A DNA stretch of 64,000 nt from Benincasa hispida (lineage: Eukaryota; Streptophyta; Magnoliopsida; Cucurbitales; Cucurbitaceae), in the NCBI RefSeq assembly GCF_009727055.1, contig NC_052359.1, positions 57,572,619-57,636,618 of the forward strand. The letters run 5' to 3'. The translations under genes and the position numbers were made by a program. This document shows, piece by piece, positions 1 to 11,045 of the stretch (the stretch's first letter is position 1; every line of letters starts with the position of its first letter). The notes beneath the pieces were generated by a model. The model was not told the DNA's origin and did not search any database. It saw only the letters and a program-made list of their open reading frames with translations.

Positions 1-24
1 ATTCCAGGGAAGTCTACATATTCA

Positions 25-900
25 GTGAGTAGGTGGGCCCAGTTGTATATGAAAGAAGTGGTAAGATTGCACGGGGTACCAGTGTCCATCGTGTCTGATA
101 GGGACCCTCGATTTACCTCCAACTTTTGGAAGAGCCTTCAGGCAGCATTGGGTACACGTTTGGATTTCAGTACGACTTTTCATCCACAAACTGAGCGTTT
201 AAACCAGACCCTGGAGGATATGTTACGTGCTTGTGCACTAAAGTTTGCAGGGAGTTGGGACTCTCACCTGCATTTGATAGAGTTTGCCTATAATAATAGT
301 TATCAGGTAACCATTGGTATGTCACCGTTTGAAGCCCTTTATGGGAAGAGTTGTAGGTCACCCGTATGCTGGGATGAGGTTGGTGAGCGAAAATTACTAG
401 GACCTGAGTTAGTACAAACCACGAATGAGGCAATACAGAAGATTAGGGCTCGAATGTTGATGGCTCAAAGCAGGCAGAAGAGTGGAAAGGTGTTTCTGAA
501 AGTGGCACCTATGAAGGGAGTGTTGAGTTTTGGCAAGAAGGATAAGTTGAACCCTCGTTTCATCGGGCCATTTAAGATCTTGGAGCGGGTTGGCCTTGTA
601 GCGTACCGACTGGCCTTACCCCCATCTCTTTCTGCAGTTCACAATGTTTTTCATGTTTCCATGTTGAGGAAGTACATAGTAAACTCATCTCATTTTGTGG
701 ATTATAAGCCTTTGCATTTAAATGAGAACCTGAGCTACGAAGAAGAGCCCATTCGAATCATGGCTAGGGAAGTGAAAGTTTTGCACAACAAGAAGATAGC
801 TTTGGTAAAGGTTCTTTGGCGAAATCACCAGTTCGAGGAAGCAACGTGAAAACGCGAGGATGACATGAGGATGCATTATCCCGAGCTTTTTCAGGATTAG
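25..900 (+). pseudogene. gypsy integrase C-terminal half with chromodomain, broken
   Basis: This frame encodes the end of the DDE integrase core ([16 protein letters not shown] near the start, then [16 protein letters not shown] and FAYNNSYQ), the conserved C-terminal module ([20 protein letters not shown]) and a chromodomain ([14 protein letters not shown]). A TGA at 847-849 interrupts the chromodomain where a tryptophan is usual, and the same frame then runs on to a TAG at 898-900. Compared with the related integrase at 50898-51359, this copy lacks a segment of about 16 residues after RQKS and a few residues after FHPQT. Both losses keep the frame. In life the protein would insert element cDNA, and the chromodomain steers the choice of site. 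This copy is dead. Confidence 0.85.
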
Positions 901-920
901 AACTTTCGAGGACGAAAGTT

Positions 921-936
921 TCTTAAGGGGGTAGAA
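921..936 (+). other. polypurine tract of the gypsy element
   Basis: The purine-rich run AAGGGGGTAGAA sits directly before the TG that opens the LTR at 937. This is the expected place for the plus-strand primer of reverse transcription. Confidence 0.7.
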
Positions 937-1153
937 TGTAACATCCTGATTTTTTTATTTTGTAATTAAGTTTTTTTTTTATTGTTGGCTACTTGGATAA
1001 ATTATATGAAATTTATGTTTTTGGGCTAAGCTAAAATATGATTTAATTATTTGAAATTAATTGAGTTATATTTTGGCTTATATTTTGGGAGATTTGGTTA
1101 TCTATACAGATATTTAAATGTGTATATTAGATTTTTTTTTTTTAAAGAAAAAG

Positions 1154-1184
<31 letters not shown>

Positions 1185-2650
1185 GAGATAATTAAGGAAT
1201 TTGTTTTTTTTAAGGGAAAAGGAAGAGTTTAATTTGGTTATATATATTTATGGAAAGGGATAAAGGAATGAAAAAAAGAAAAGAAAATTAAATTTACTTC
1301 TCTCTCCTCAACCCACACGTACGCAACCCTTTTTCCTTCTCTTCTTCTTCTTCTTTACCTTCCAGCCGCCGCCATCCGCCTTCTAGCCGCCAGCCTTGCC
1401 ATTTTGGCACCGCTGCAAGCAACGTCGCTGGATCTCCTCGCAAGCAGTGCCTCGCTGTTCCACGCCGCTGCCGTGAGCTCCTCGCCGCGAGTAGCGCCGC
1501 CTCCTTGCCGTTTCGTTCGCCGTCACTGCCTTTTTGAGATTTGGGATTTGGATTTCGAGGAGTTGCTAACAAAGAAAGGACCATTCTCTACATCGAAGAG
1601 TTTTAGTTTGGGTAAGTTTTGTGTCAGTTGGTTGATTATTCTTTTGGATTAAGAGTAATAGTGGAAAAAAAATAAGTTATTGATTTTGGAATTAATTCTT
1701 GATCAGATTGGCTACTTGAATCAAGTTTTGGAATTTGTCTTGGATCAAGCCACAACTTTGGGTTGATTCAAGTTTTCCAAAGGTTTTAAGGAATTATTTG
1801 GGTAGACTTTTATGACCAAGTTGAGGTAAGTGATACTATTACTAGTGCCTTCGTGCCAGGCGATCTAGATTAGACCTATCAAGTTACTTGGTTTATTTTG
1901 GAGCATGATTTTTATTTGACAATATGTTTTGCTAGTTGCATGGTAGTTATAAGTATTATGAGCATGTTAAAACTTCTAATCAGTACTGATATTATGTATG
2001 TGATGCATGTATAGACTAGTAGAGCGATTTATTGTCTTGCCTTGACGCGTGTTATTATTATGTTTGATGGTGTGCCTACGGCCCGCTAGACATGCGTAAA
2101 CCGACAGGTTAACGTTCATGTTATTATCATGTTTGACGATGTACCTACGGGTCGCTAGACATGTGTGAACCGACAGGTTTACGTTTATGTTACTTTTATT
2201 TTCATGTTTCATGTTTTGACGGTGTGCCTACGGGCCGCTAGACATGCGTGAACTGACAGGTTAACGTTCATTTTATTATTATGTTTGACGGTGTGCCTAC
2301 GGGCCGCTAGACATGCGTGGGTGGACGGGTTCACGTTCATGTTATTATCATGTTTGATGGTGTGCCTACGAGACGCTAGACATGCATTTCAAGGCAAGAT
2401 AGTACGTTTTTTTATTTTCCTTTCATCATAAAAAACTAATGTAACTATATGAGCCACAAGCTATTTTTTCTTTGCTTGTGGATACATAGTCTGATCCCAG
2501 TAATGAGATCATTTACTGACTATTTTTTACTCAATCTTTTTTCTTATTTTTTTTTTTCAGGTAAGGCTAAGGACACTCGAGCAACTGACAAGAGGAATCC
2601 ATGACAGTGCCAAAGGAACCAGAATCCGTGGCAACTGACAAGAGGACCAT
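937..2650 (+). repeat. LTR of the left gypsy element, 3' end truncated
   Basis: It begins TGTAACATCC after the polypurine tract. It contains an AT microsatellite (about 1152-1181), a pyrimidine-rich then GC-rich stretch (1296-1560) that gives spurious reading frames on both strands, and a tandem array at 2050-2390. The right border is not a clean CA end. I place it near 2650 because copia-like sequence follows, so the border is uncertain by about 50 bp. Confidence 0.65.
2050..2390 (+). repeat. 69-bp tandem repeat, about five units, inside the LTR
   Basis: Five copies of a unit containing GTGTGCCTACGGGCCGCTAG and ATGTTATTATCATGTTTGA start near 2070, 2139, 2221, 2290 and 2359. Spacing is about 69 bp, with one longer unit of about 82 bp. 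Copies differ at scattered positions. A 78-codon reading frame on the minus strand here is only the repeat translated. Confidence 0.85.
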
Positions 2651-4080
2651 GTATCACAAATTTATACATGATTATTGTCCTAATTGCCACAAGTTCTATT
2701 AATAGTGAGCTTTTGTGGTCTTTGAAAAGAGGTGAAAAAGATTTGTGAGAGATCCAAAGTTTGGGAGAAAATTTCTATTTTCATATATTTACATAATTTC
2801 TTATATTTCTTATATTTTGTTTTATTTAATTTATCATTATTTAATTTATTTATTATTATCTTATATTTTCTCCATGTTTGTATTTTAGTTGTGCTCCATT
2901 TTGCTCCTCAATTTTATAACATGTTATCAGCACAAGCTCGTATAATTTTCTCCGTTAAAGGTAGGTCCTAAAGGTATGTTGGTTTTTTTCTCTTCGTTAT
3001 AATTAATAAATTAAATGTTGTTTTGCATGTTTGGTCCATATTAAATCTCTAACATAAATATAATATTTTGTAATGATGTTACTATGAAAAATATCACAAA
3101 ATTAGAATTTTTAGCATTTTTTATTAATGGTAATAGTTATTTGTCATTGGTGCTTAATGTCAAAATACACCTATATGCCATAAAAATGTGATCATCAGAA
3201 AACAACTTTTTTTCTTAAGACTTGTCATAAATGAATACAGTTGAGGCTCCAAAATTTTAAATCAATATGTTAGACATTTTTCTACATTTCGGATATGCTC
3301 CTATAGTAGTAATATTCAGAGAAATATTTTAAAAGTATTCTACACTCACTTGATATCTTCTCGTGGCTGAATGAAATAACAAGTTATTGATTAAAAAAAA
3401 ATTATGAATCTCAGCCAACTAGAGCAACAACATTCCCTAAAGTGAATGCTGTGAATTTTAATAATCGTGGATTAAAAATCAACGATCTTGACCAATTGAA
3501 ACAACCCATTCTCTGAAGTGAATGCTGTGAATTTTAATAATCGTGGTCGAAATCGTGGTCATGGTCGAGATCGTGATTGTGGCAGGGGAAGAAATAATTA
3601 TTATTTTCATGATGGTCATTCTAATCATTAAATTAAAAAAAAAAAAACATACAGAATGATGATCCACAAAGAAAAAGCTCTACAGATAAGAGTTCAAAAA
3701 GTGTTGAATAAATACTTTCAACGTGGAATGAATTGCACATTGGTCTGTACTTGTTGCAAATTTCGCATACTAGGATACATGAGATATTTGACCTATCAAA
3801 TATAAAAAATTTGGATGTAGCACATTTTTTCAAATCTTCTGAAGAGAAAATTGGCACAATTGATGGTATAACAAGCGTATCTTTTAAGTTTGAGAATAGT
3901 TAGTTTTAATATTGTTACTTTTTTTTTTTTTTTGTTTTTTTTTCTATTTCATGTTTTTTTTTTTTATTAATGTTAACTTTTGTATATTCCAAGTGTTGTT
4001 TTTCTTATTGTAATTATTTTTTTATTGAAGAAAGATTTATCATTTTCATATGTTGGGTGATTAAAAAATGAGCAAAGAAG

Positions 4081-5400
4081 ATCTATGTTGGGCAGACAGT
4101 GCAACTACACATACAATACTTACAAATAATTTTCCAAACTGACAATGTTGGAAGGAAAAGTCAATATAATATCAAGTTCTGCAAACCTAATTGAGTGGTT
4201 TGGAAAAGAAAATATTATTTTTACTAGAGGAACAAAATTTATAATTGACAATGCATTGTTCTCTAGTCAATCAAAGAGAAATCTACTTAGTATGGAGTAT
4301 CTTTATATTATATCTACCGTCTCATATAAAAAATGTATACTAGAAGAGTTGTCTGCTTTATCTTCTGGATTATATATTATACTCATATACGAGTAATTAA
4401 AACATATGCAACAATAAACTTGAAGTTTATGAATCCAGATATATTTGCTATTTGGCATGACAGATTAGGTCATCTAGGATCTATAATAGTGAGAAGAATT
4501 ATTGAGAATTCAAATACCCATTAAAGAGTCAGAAGATTCTTTAATTTAATAAATTATCGTGTAATACTTGCTCTTAAGGCAAATTAATAATTAGACTATC
4601 ACCAGCTAAAGTGGAGACTGAATCGTCTACATTTTTAGAACGAATTAATGGTGATAGATGTGAACCTAATAACCCACCAAGTGGAACATTGAAATATTTT
4701 ATGGTAGTAATAGACACATCCAGTAGATGGTCACACGTGTGCTTATTATCAAGTCGAAATCTTGTATTTGCAAGATTACTTGCTCAAATAATTAAGTTAA
4801 GAGCACAATTTCTTGATTATACAATTAAGACCATTTGTCCTAATAATACTAGTGAATTTGCATCCCAAGCTTTTGATAATTAATATGTCAATTGGGATAA
4901 GTGTTGAACATCTTGTAGCTCATGTTCATATATAAAATGGTTTAGTAGAATCATTCATAAAATGTTTGCAGTTAATTGCTAGATCATTGTTTATGAGAGC
5001 TAAGCTTCCTACATATGTATGGGAGCATGCTATTTTGCATGCAACGACACTTGTATGCATTAGACTAGTAACTTATCATAAGTACTCATCATTACAATTA
5101 GCCTATGGCTATGAGCCAAATATTTCCCATTTGAGAATTTTTTGATATGCAGTATATGTTCCAATAACTCCACCATAACGTACTAAAATGGGTTCTCAAA
5201 AGAGATTAGGAATATATGTTGGATATGATTCCCCATCAATTATTAAATATTTTGAACCCGTGATATATTTAATGCATGATTTGCTGATTGTCATTTTAAT
5301 GAGACAAATTTTCCAACATTAGAGCGAGAAATTAAGAAGCTGGAAAAAGAAATTACATGGAATGTATCGATAGTGTCTCATTTAGATCCCCGTACATATC
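4081..5400 (+). pseudogene. copia protease and integrase region, decayed
   Basis: The copia protease signature is visible as LCWADSATTHTILTNNF (from about 4084). Next comes the conserved stretch seen at 4145-4396 (IIDNALFSSQSKRNLLSMEY). The GAG-pre-integrase motif IWHDRLGHLGS lies near 4450. The integrase core includes FMVVIDTSSRWSHVCLLSSR (about 4699-4758). Stops and frame changes at about 4396, 4524 and 4883 break it. No intact integrase could be made. Confidence 0.75.
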
Positions 5401-5939
5401 AATGTGAACTTGAAGTTTAGAATATAATTCATTTGTAGAATATAGCAAATCAGTTATCAGATGCATTTACAGATGCAAAGAAAGCAGCTAAATCACATAT
5501 ACTAGCAATAAATGTTCCATCGAAAATTGATATCCCAATACAGTAAGTTGTCACTAATGAGTCTGGAATACGCCAAAAACATGATAGATTAGTGGGTTCC
5601 AAAGATAAAAATCCTTGAAAAAGAAAAATAATTAATAGTCAAGACGACTTAGTTGGGGATGTAAATACCCATGAAGAAAACCTTGACATGACTAGTGAAG
5701 AAGGTGTAATATCTAAAGATAATAATGAGATTTCAATCAACTATGTCATGACAGGAAAAAAAAAGAAACTGAACTGATGTAGTTATTGACAACATTTTTG
5801 CATATAATGTTGTTCTTGATATTATATCCGAAAATGAGGACCCAGAACCAAAATCTATCGAAAAAATATTGACATAAAAAAGATTTTCTTCAGTGGAAAG
5901 AAGCAATCGAGACATAATTAAACTCACTTTCTAAATGCT

Positions 5940-7082
5940 AAGTTTTTCGACCAGTAGTCCAAACACTAGAAGGTGTCAAACCTTTGGGACACAAATTGAT
6001 ATTTGTGAGGAAAAGAAATGAAAATAATAAGGTTACAAGATATAAAGCAAGAATAGTTGCACATGATTTTTCACAAAGACCTGATATTGATTATGAGGAG
6101 ATGTATTCTCCGGTGATAAATGCAGTTACATTAAGATATTTAATTGGTCTGACTGTGTATAAAATTCTGGACATGCATTTTATGGATGTAGTCACGACAT
6201 ACTTATATGGATCCCTTGATAATGATATTTATATAAGAACCCCAAAAGAATTTAAGATATCTAAAACATATAAATCATATTCCTAAGAATTCGTACTTTT
6301 ATAAAGAAATCACAGTCATGATTTACTATTATAACGATAAATGTTGATGATTTGAATATAATTGGAACTTCTAAAGAGTTTTCAAAAGCAATAGAATATC
6401 TTAAGAAAGAATTTGAGATGAAAGATCTCGAAAAAACAAATTTTGCCTTAGTTTGCAAATTGAGCATTTGGCAGATGATATATTTATTCATTAGTCAATT
6501 TATATAGGAAAAATTTTGAAAAGATTTTATATGGACAAAATACATCCATTGAACATTCCAACGGAACTTCGTTCACTAAATGTGAAGAATGATATATTTC
6601 GACCTCGAGATAATAATGAAGAACTTCTTGGTCCTGAAGTATCATATCTTGTTGCAATTGGTGCACTTATGTATCTTACTAATAATACAAGACCAGATAT
6701 TGCATTTTCAGTAAATTTATTAGCAAGATGTAGTTCTTCTCCACAAAAAGATATTAGAACGGAATTAAGCATATACTCCTTTATCTACGAGGAACGATCA
6801 ATATTTTGTTTTATTCAAATAAATCAAATTTTAATCTAGTTGGTTATGCAGATTTTGAATATTTATTTGATCCACAAAGCTAGATCTCAAACAGGTTAGT
6901 TGTTCACATATGGAGAAACTGCTATATCATTGGCGATAAGTAAAAAAGGCCATAATGGCTACTTCATCAATCATGTTGAAATTCTTGCAATTCACGAGGC
7001 AAGTCAAGAATGTGTATGGCTAAGATCAATGACTCAGCACATTCATGGAACATGTAGTTTGTCTCTTAAAAAAGAATCTTAA
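5940..7082 (+). pseudogene. copia reverse transcriptase and RNase H, decayed
   Basis: Reverse transcriptase begins at about 5984 with VRYKARIVAH-like sequence (read here as TRYKARIVAHDFSQRPDIDYE) and the MDVVTTYLYGSLDNDIY block. Between about 6280 and 6300 the middle of the domain is missing. The active-site block reads NVDDLNIIGT, with N where the family has Y. The RNase H part follows (FYMDKIHPLNIPTELRS, then ALMYLTNNTRPDIAFSVNLL, and finally VEILAIHEASQECVWLRSMT up to 7082). Several frames are needed to read it. Confidence 0.8.
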
Positions 7083-7099
7083 TTTAACCTAGTTTTACA

Positions 7100-8488
7100 A
7101 TTCATGTAATTTGTTTTAAATATGTTACTTTTTCATATCAAAATTGTATTTACTTCTTCCTATTTAAGGGTATTTGAGCCAGGAAGTTGGGGGAGTAGGA
7201 CCTAGTAATTAAGTGTGGGGTTATGAATACTACTCATTGTTTGGCCTACGAATTTCACGAGTGCCAAAACTAAAAAAATATCATTCATACCTTATTTACT
7301 TTTTACATTATGGATCACAGAATCCCTAAAAAAATATCACCTCAATGTTAAAACTTAATTCTTAAGAAAACCTCATTTTCCATTACATATGCTTTTGTTG
7401 AACTTCTCAATAATAACGCGCCCTTTCTCTTTTTAGACATTAGTTGCTTAGCTAAACTTTCATTCTTTAGTGGAAAATGAACTTTTTGGAACAAAACTTC
7501 AATTGAAAATCCAAGAAGTATTTGTATGATATAACAATTTTTTTTAGGACATCACCTCCATTAGAGTTTCTTTTATAATACCTCCATAGGTGGATATTAT
7601 CTAAATATACGCAAGACTCAAAAGGGAATGACAAAGAAAGTCATTTCCCACTACTCCAAAATATTGAATTTGTTAACATATCTAGATGCCATTTTCTTAA
7701 AGACTATTTTTTTTTTTTTTGGAACTACACTATTTTTCTAGCAAATTTAAGTTTTATGTATATTTATAACAAATTTTAAAAATTACAATATTAGAGAGGA
7801 AATTTAAAAAAATTAAAAAAAAAATAAAAACTCTATAACTGAGTCCATAATTGAGTGCACAACCTTTTTCCATTTGGATGTTGGCAAGTAGTGGTTGAGT
7901 GAGATGTAAGGTTAATGGTGGGAAATAGTGTGTTCTCAACTTTAGTTCTTCTTTCTCAATGGATGCTCTGATTTGAAAGAAAGGTTTGGTGGTGGCTGCA
8001 ATTTGGAGAGAGATTTGGTGATAAGGAAGAGTGTGTAGACCGTTTATATAGATAACTGTGCTTAATATTTACGAAGATGTTTTACATAATGTTATAGTAA
8101 TGTCCTTCCAATTATTGATTAAGTATAATTAATTAATTTAATATATTCTAAACTTATATAACATATCTCTTATAAATTTGAATTTCTTTATAAATTAATA
8201 TTGTTTATATTGTTTTATATTTTATTTAATTTTTTTTATAAAATAAATATTAATTTGAATTTGAATTTGAATTTGAATATCTTGGTTGAGAGAGGACATC
8301 CTTATAGAAGGCATCTAAAACTCTCGAGATGTCTTTCATAAGGGTTTCCTAAGATGCCCTAGAATATTTAGATGCCAAGGCATCTTAAATTAACACGACA
8401 CAAATTCTATATTTAGATACAAGGCATCTTACATTGACATGACAAAAACAAGAATTTTAGATGCATGTGAAACAAAAGATCCTAGGCT
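7100..8488. other. AT-rich intergenic stretch, no gene seen
   Basis: Apart from the possible copia polypurine tract near 7187, I see only AT-rich sequence, short homopolymer runs and a few short chance reading frames. The stretch GAATTTGAATTTGAATTTG (about 8257-8276) is a small hexamer repeat. Confidence 0.5.
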
Positions 8489-8816
8489 TAGGGGTGTACA
8501 TAGTCCAGGTTGGGCCGGGTTGGAAGATTTTTGTAGACCAACCTAAAAATCGGGTTGGCTAATAATGAACCCTATTAGTTCTTTTTTTAGAGGGTCAACC
8601 CAACCCAACCCAGCCCAAAATTTTTTAGTTGGGCCAGGTTGGGTCACCGATTTCTTTTTTTAAAAAAGATTTGACTGTTTTTTCTTAACTTTAAATGGCG
8701 TAATCCGAGACCCAACCCGAATATAATATTTTTTAACATTTTTAACCCAATCCAACCCTTGCGGTTTGGGTTGGGTAGTCCGGGTTGATTGGGTTACGAG
8801 TTTTTTAACAACCCTA
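8489..8816. mobile_element. hAT-like MITE, 328 bp
   Basis: The ends are TAGGGGTGTA and, at the right, AACAACCCTA, which agree as inverted repeats at 8 of 10 positions. They are flanked by CCTAGGCT (8481-8488) and CCTAGGTT (8817-8824), an 8-bp target duplication with one change, as expected for hAT transposition. The interior is rich in GGGTTGGG and its complement CCCAACCC and can fold back. No coding capacity. Confidence 0.75.
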
Positions 8817-9393
8817 CCTAGGTTTTTGGATGGCAGTTAAAACAAACATGCAAAATCCATGTTTATTTTATTATAGTTTTCAATATTTGCCTAGAAATAA
8901 ACTATTTTCAGGGATCCTATTTTTCTATAGACAATGGTTTTTCTTTTCATTTTAAAAAGGTGAGTTTTCTCTTTTTCCCCTTCTTCTCATTTTCATTTTG
9001 AATATAGTTAATTAATGGATTGATATTAATTTTTAAAAATCTATATAAATATTTATTTTAGTAAATCAATAATAATCTATTAAAATATTTACTCAATTTA
9101 TTTTTATAATAAACTTTATTTAAATGAATGTAATTATTTATTTACAAAAAAAATATTAATTAATTACCTAACAATATCTTAAATATTCATTACTAAACTA
9201 GGATTAATCAAATTTAGTTGGTAAAAAAATCATTTTTCAATAATAATAATTAATTACTTATTATTTTCTATAATCAAACAATTATTTGTTGTGATTAATT
9301 TTAATTTGATCCTTCACTATAAATATATGATCATAATTAATAATTTATAATCAGTTATTTACTTATTGTGATTAATTTTTATTACTGCATTCA

Positions 9394-9600
9394 TTGGCGG
9401 AGCCACATAAAGGTTAGGGGTATGTGTCATTCTCAACTTATTGCATTTTAAATATAAAATTTAAGTAATATATATGGTGCAGTGGTGGTGGGGTGCATTG
9501 TGGACAAGGGCATGGGTGTGAATCCTCCTTACACATTTTAATTTATGTTTTTTTCAACATAAATTTTCACTCTCAAATCTCGACAACATTATATTGAAAA
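9394..9600 (+). repeat. TTGGCGGAGCCAC repeat with tRNA-like pol III boxes
   Basis: The stretch opens with TTGGCGGAGCCACATAAAGG, a start I recall from dispersed plant repeats. An A-box-like ATGGTGCAGTGG (about 9474) is followed about 35 bp later by a B-box-like GGGTGTGAATCCTCC (about 9514-9528). The borders are unclear. It could be a SINE or another dispersed repeat carrying a tRNA-derived piece. Confidence 0.35.
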
Positions 9601-10140
9601 AGTATTATTAACTTTTTTTTTCCTAATTTTTAGTTTATATTACTTAGAACATATTTATTTTAATTAATTTCAAAGGTAAGCAACAAGACAATTTTCTCGT
9701 TTCTCGTCAGGATATACGTAACATTCATAAGTAAGTTTCAAAATTTTCTCAATTTTTTTTTTAAATTTTCATACTTTTAAATCTATGTAATAAATCATAA
9801 TATTTTTATTGATAATACTTTTGTAGGGTTTATATCAATATGAAGAGATATTTTTTAAAAAAAGTAACAATAAAAACTACATAATCATCATCTTCAAAAG
9901 GAAAATATACCTCTGGTTTTAATTAGGAGAACTACCTGCAGATCGTAGTCTAAGAACTAAAATTTCTAAATATAATGATAATATTTAAGATCAAGTTCTT
10001 ATAGCATATTTACAATAATGTCCTTATCAACATCATAATCATATTTTTCAATTCAAGAAATTTGTATCAATTTCAAAACATGAAAACTTGTAGAGGCAGT
10101 TGCAATATGTATTGAATTAGTTAATTTATGGAGCTATGAA

Positions 10141-10535
10141 TAGTGGTGTTCGTGGGTTGGGTCGGGTTGGGTCGAAAGACTTTTTAGACACAACTCAATT
10201 GTTCAGGTTGTAAATTTCTTCAATCCTAATAACCCTTATTAAAAAATAACCCAACCTAACCCAACCATGAAATATTTGGGTTGGGTTGGGTTGGTTCGGG
10301 TTAATCGGGTTATTTGTTTAAAATTTTGTTCTAAAAAGAAAGAAAAAGTAAATATGTAAAAATCTAATTTAATTATTTTCATGTATTGAATTAAGATTAA
10401 ATACTCAATTTCAATTTATATAGTGAAAATTTTCTTTCTAAAGTGTAAAGAAACTACTTTTAAGAGTTCTTAAAAAAATAAAAATTATCAACAAAATATT
10501 AGAACTAAAATAAAATTAAAAATCAATGATATATC

Positions 10536-10576
<41 letters not shown>

Positions 10577-10805
10577 TGTTATAAGTTACAAAAAAAAAAA
10601 TTATTTTAAAGTTATAATAAATTTATGTTGGTTCGGGTTGGTTTAGGTTAAATTATGTGAACCATGAACCAATACAACCCATAATTTTCATTTATTTGAA
10701 CCCAACCAACCAAAATGAGTTGATAACCCAACCCAAACCATATGGGTTGGTTGGTTTGGTTTGATCGATTTTTTTCGGATCATCAATATTTTTTTTACAT
10801 CCCTA
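10141..10805. mobile_element. GGGTTGGG-rich element related to the hAT-like MITE, 665 bp
   Basis: It starts TAGTGGTGTTCGTGGG and ends TTTACATCCCTA, ends of the same type as the element at 8489-8816 and with inverted GGGTTGGG/CCCAACCC blocks near both sides. An AT dinucleotide run lies at about 10540-10572. The target duplication is unclear (TATGAAT-like sequence on both sides). A decayed relative lies at 27213-27790 in intron 3 of the methyltransferase gene. Confidence 0.55.
10560..10572. repeat. AT microsatellite
   Basis: An uninterrupted TA dinucleotide run covers about 10540-10572, inside the MITE-like element. Confidence 0.8.
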
Positions 10806-11045
10806 ATGAATATTTTTTTACAATTTTTTAATTACATAGTACCCCTATAAAAAAAATTAGTATTCTTTATTAATATTATTTATTAAATTATTATATATTA
10901 TCTCATTTTTTCACTTTTATATAGTTTTATTAAAATATATATTCTGATATATTTAATTAAAATTAATTTATTAATGTTGAACTTAAATGTTAAAAATGAT
11001 TAAATATTTGATTATAATTAACATTTCATTCATTAACTATAAGAA

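Larger units (their letters stand above)
1..2650 (+). mobile_element. Ty3/gypsy chromovirus (Tekay/Del-like), 3' part only
   Basis: The window opens inside the integrase of a gypsy element on the + strand. In order it shows the integrase catalytic end, a chromodomain, a polypurine tract (921-936) and an LTR that starts TGTAACATCC at 937. The 5' half lies outside the window. The LTR seems to stop near 2650: a segment with CAACTGACAAGAGGAATCC (about 2581-2600) matches a segment in the LTR of the gypsy element at 37968-59807 (read on its own strand), but the last 350 or so bases found in that LTR are absent here, and copia sequence follows. The assignment to the chromodomain-bearing branch rests on the C-terminal module. 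Confidence 0.85.
2650..7090 (+). mobile_element. Ty1/copia element, decayed, + strand
   Basis: The gene order Gag remnant, protease, integrase, reverse transcriptase, RNase H can be followed across many stops and frameshifts. A possible tRNA primer binding site (TGTTATCAGCACAAGCTCG) lies at about 2922-2940, so 2650-2920 may be its 5' LTR or leader. A purine run GTTGGGGGAGTAGG near 7187 could be the polypurine tract, but I could not match a 3' LTR to the left end, so both borders are approximate. An internal part of the reverse transcriptase is missing. Confidence 0.75.

Noticed and set aside
1294..1652. Overlapping frames on both strands in a GC-rich part of the left LTR
   Set aside because: Low-complexity (A, R, S, E, K rich) sequence within an LTR, no known domain, no splice context.
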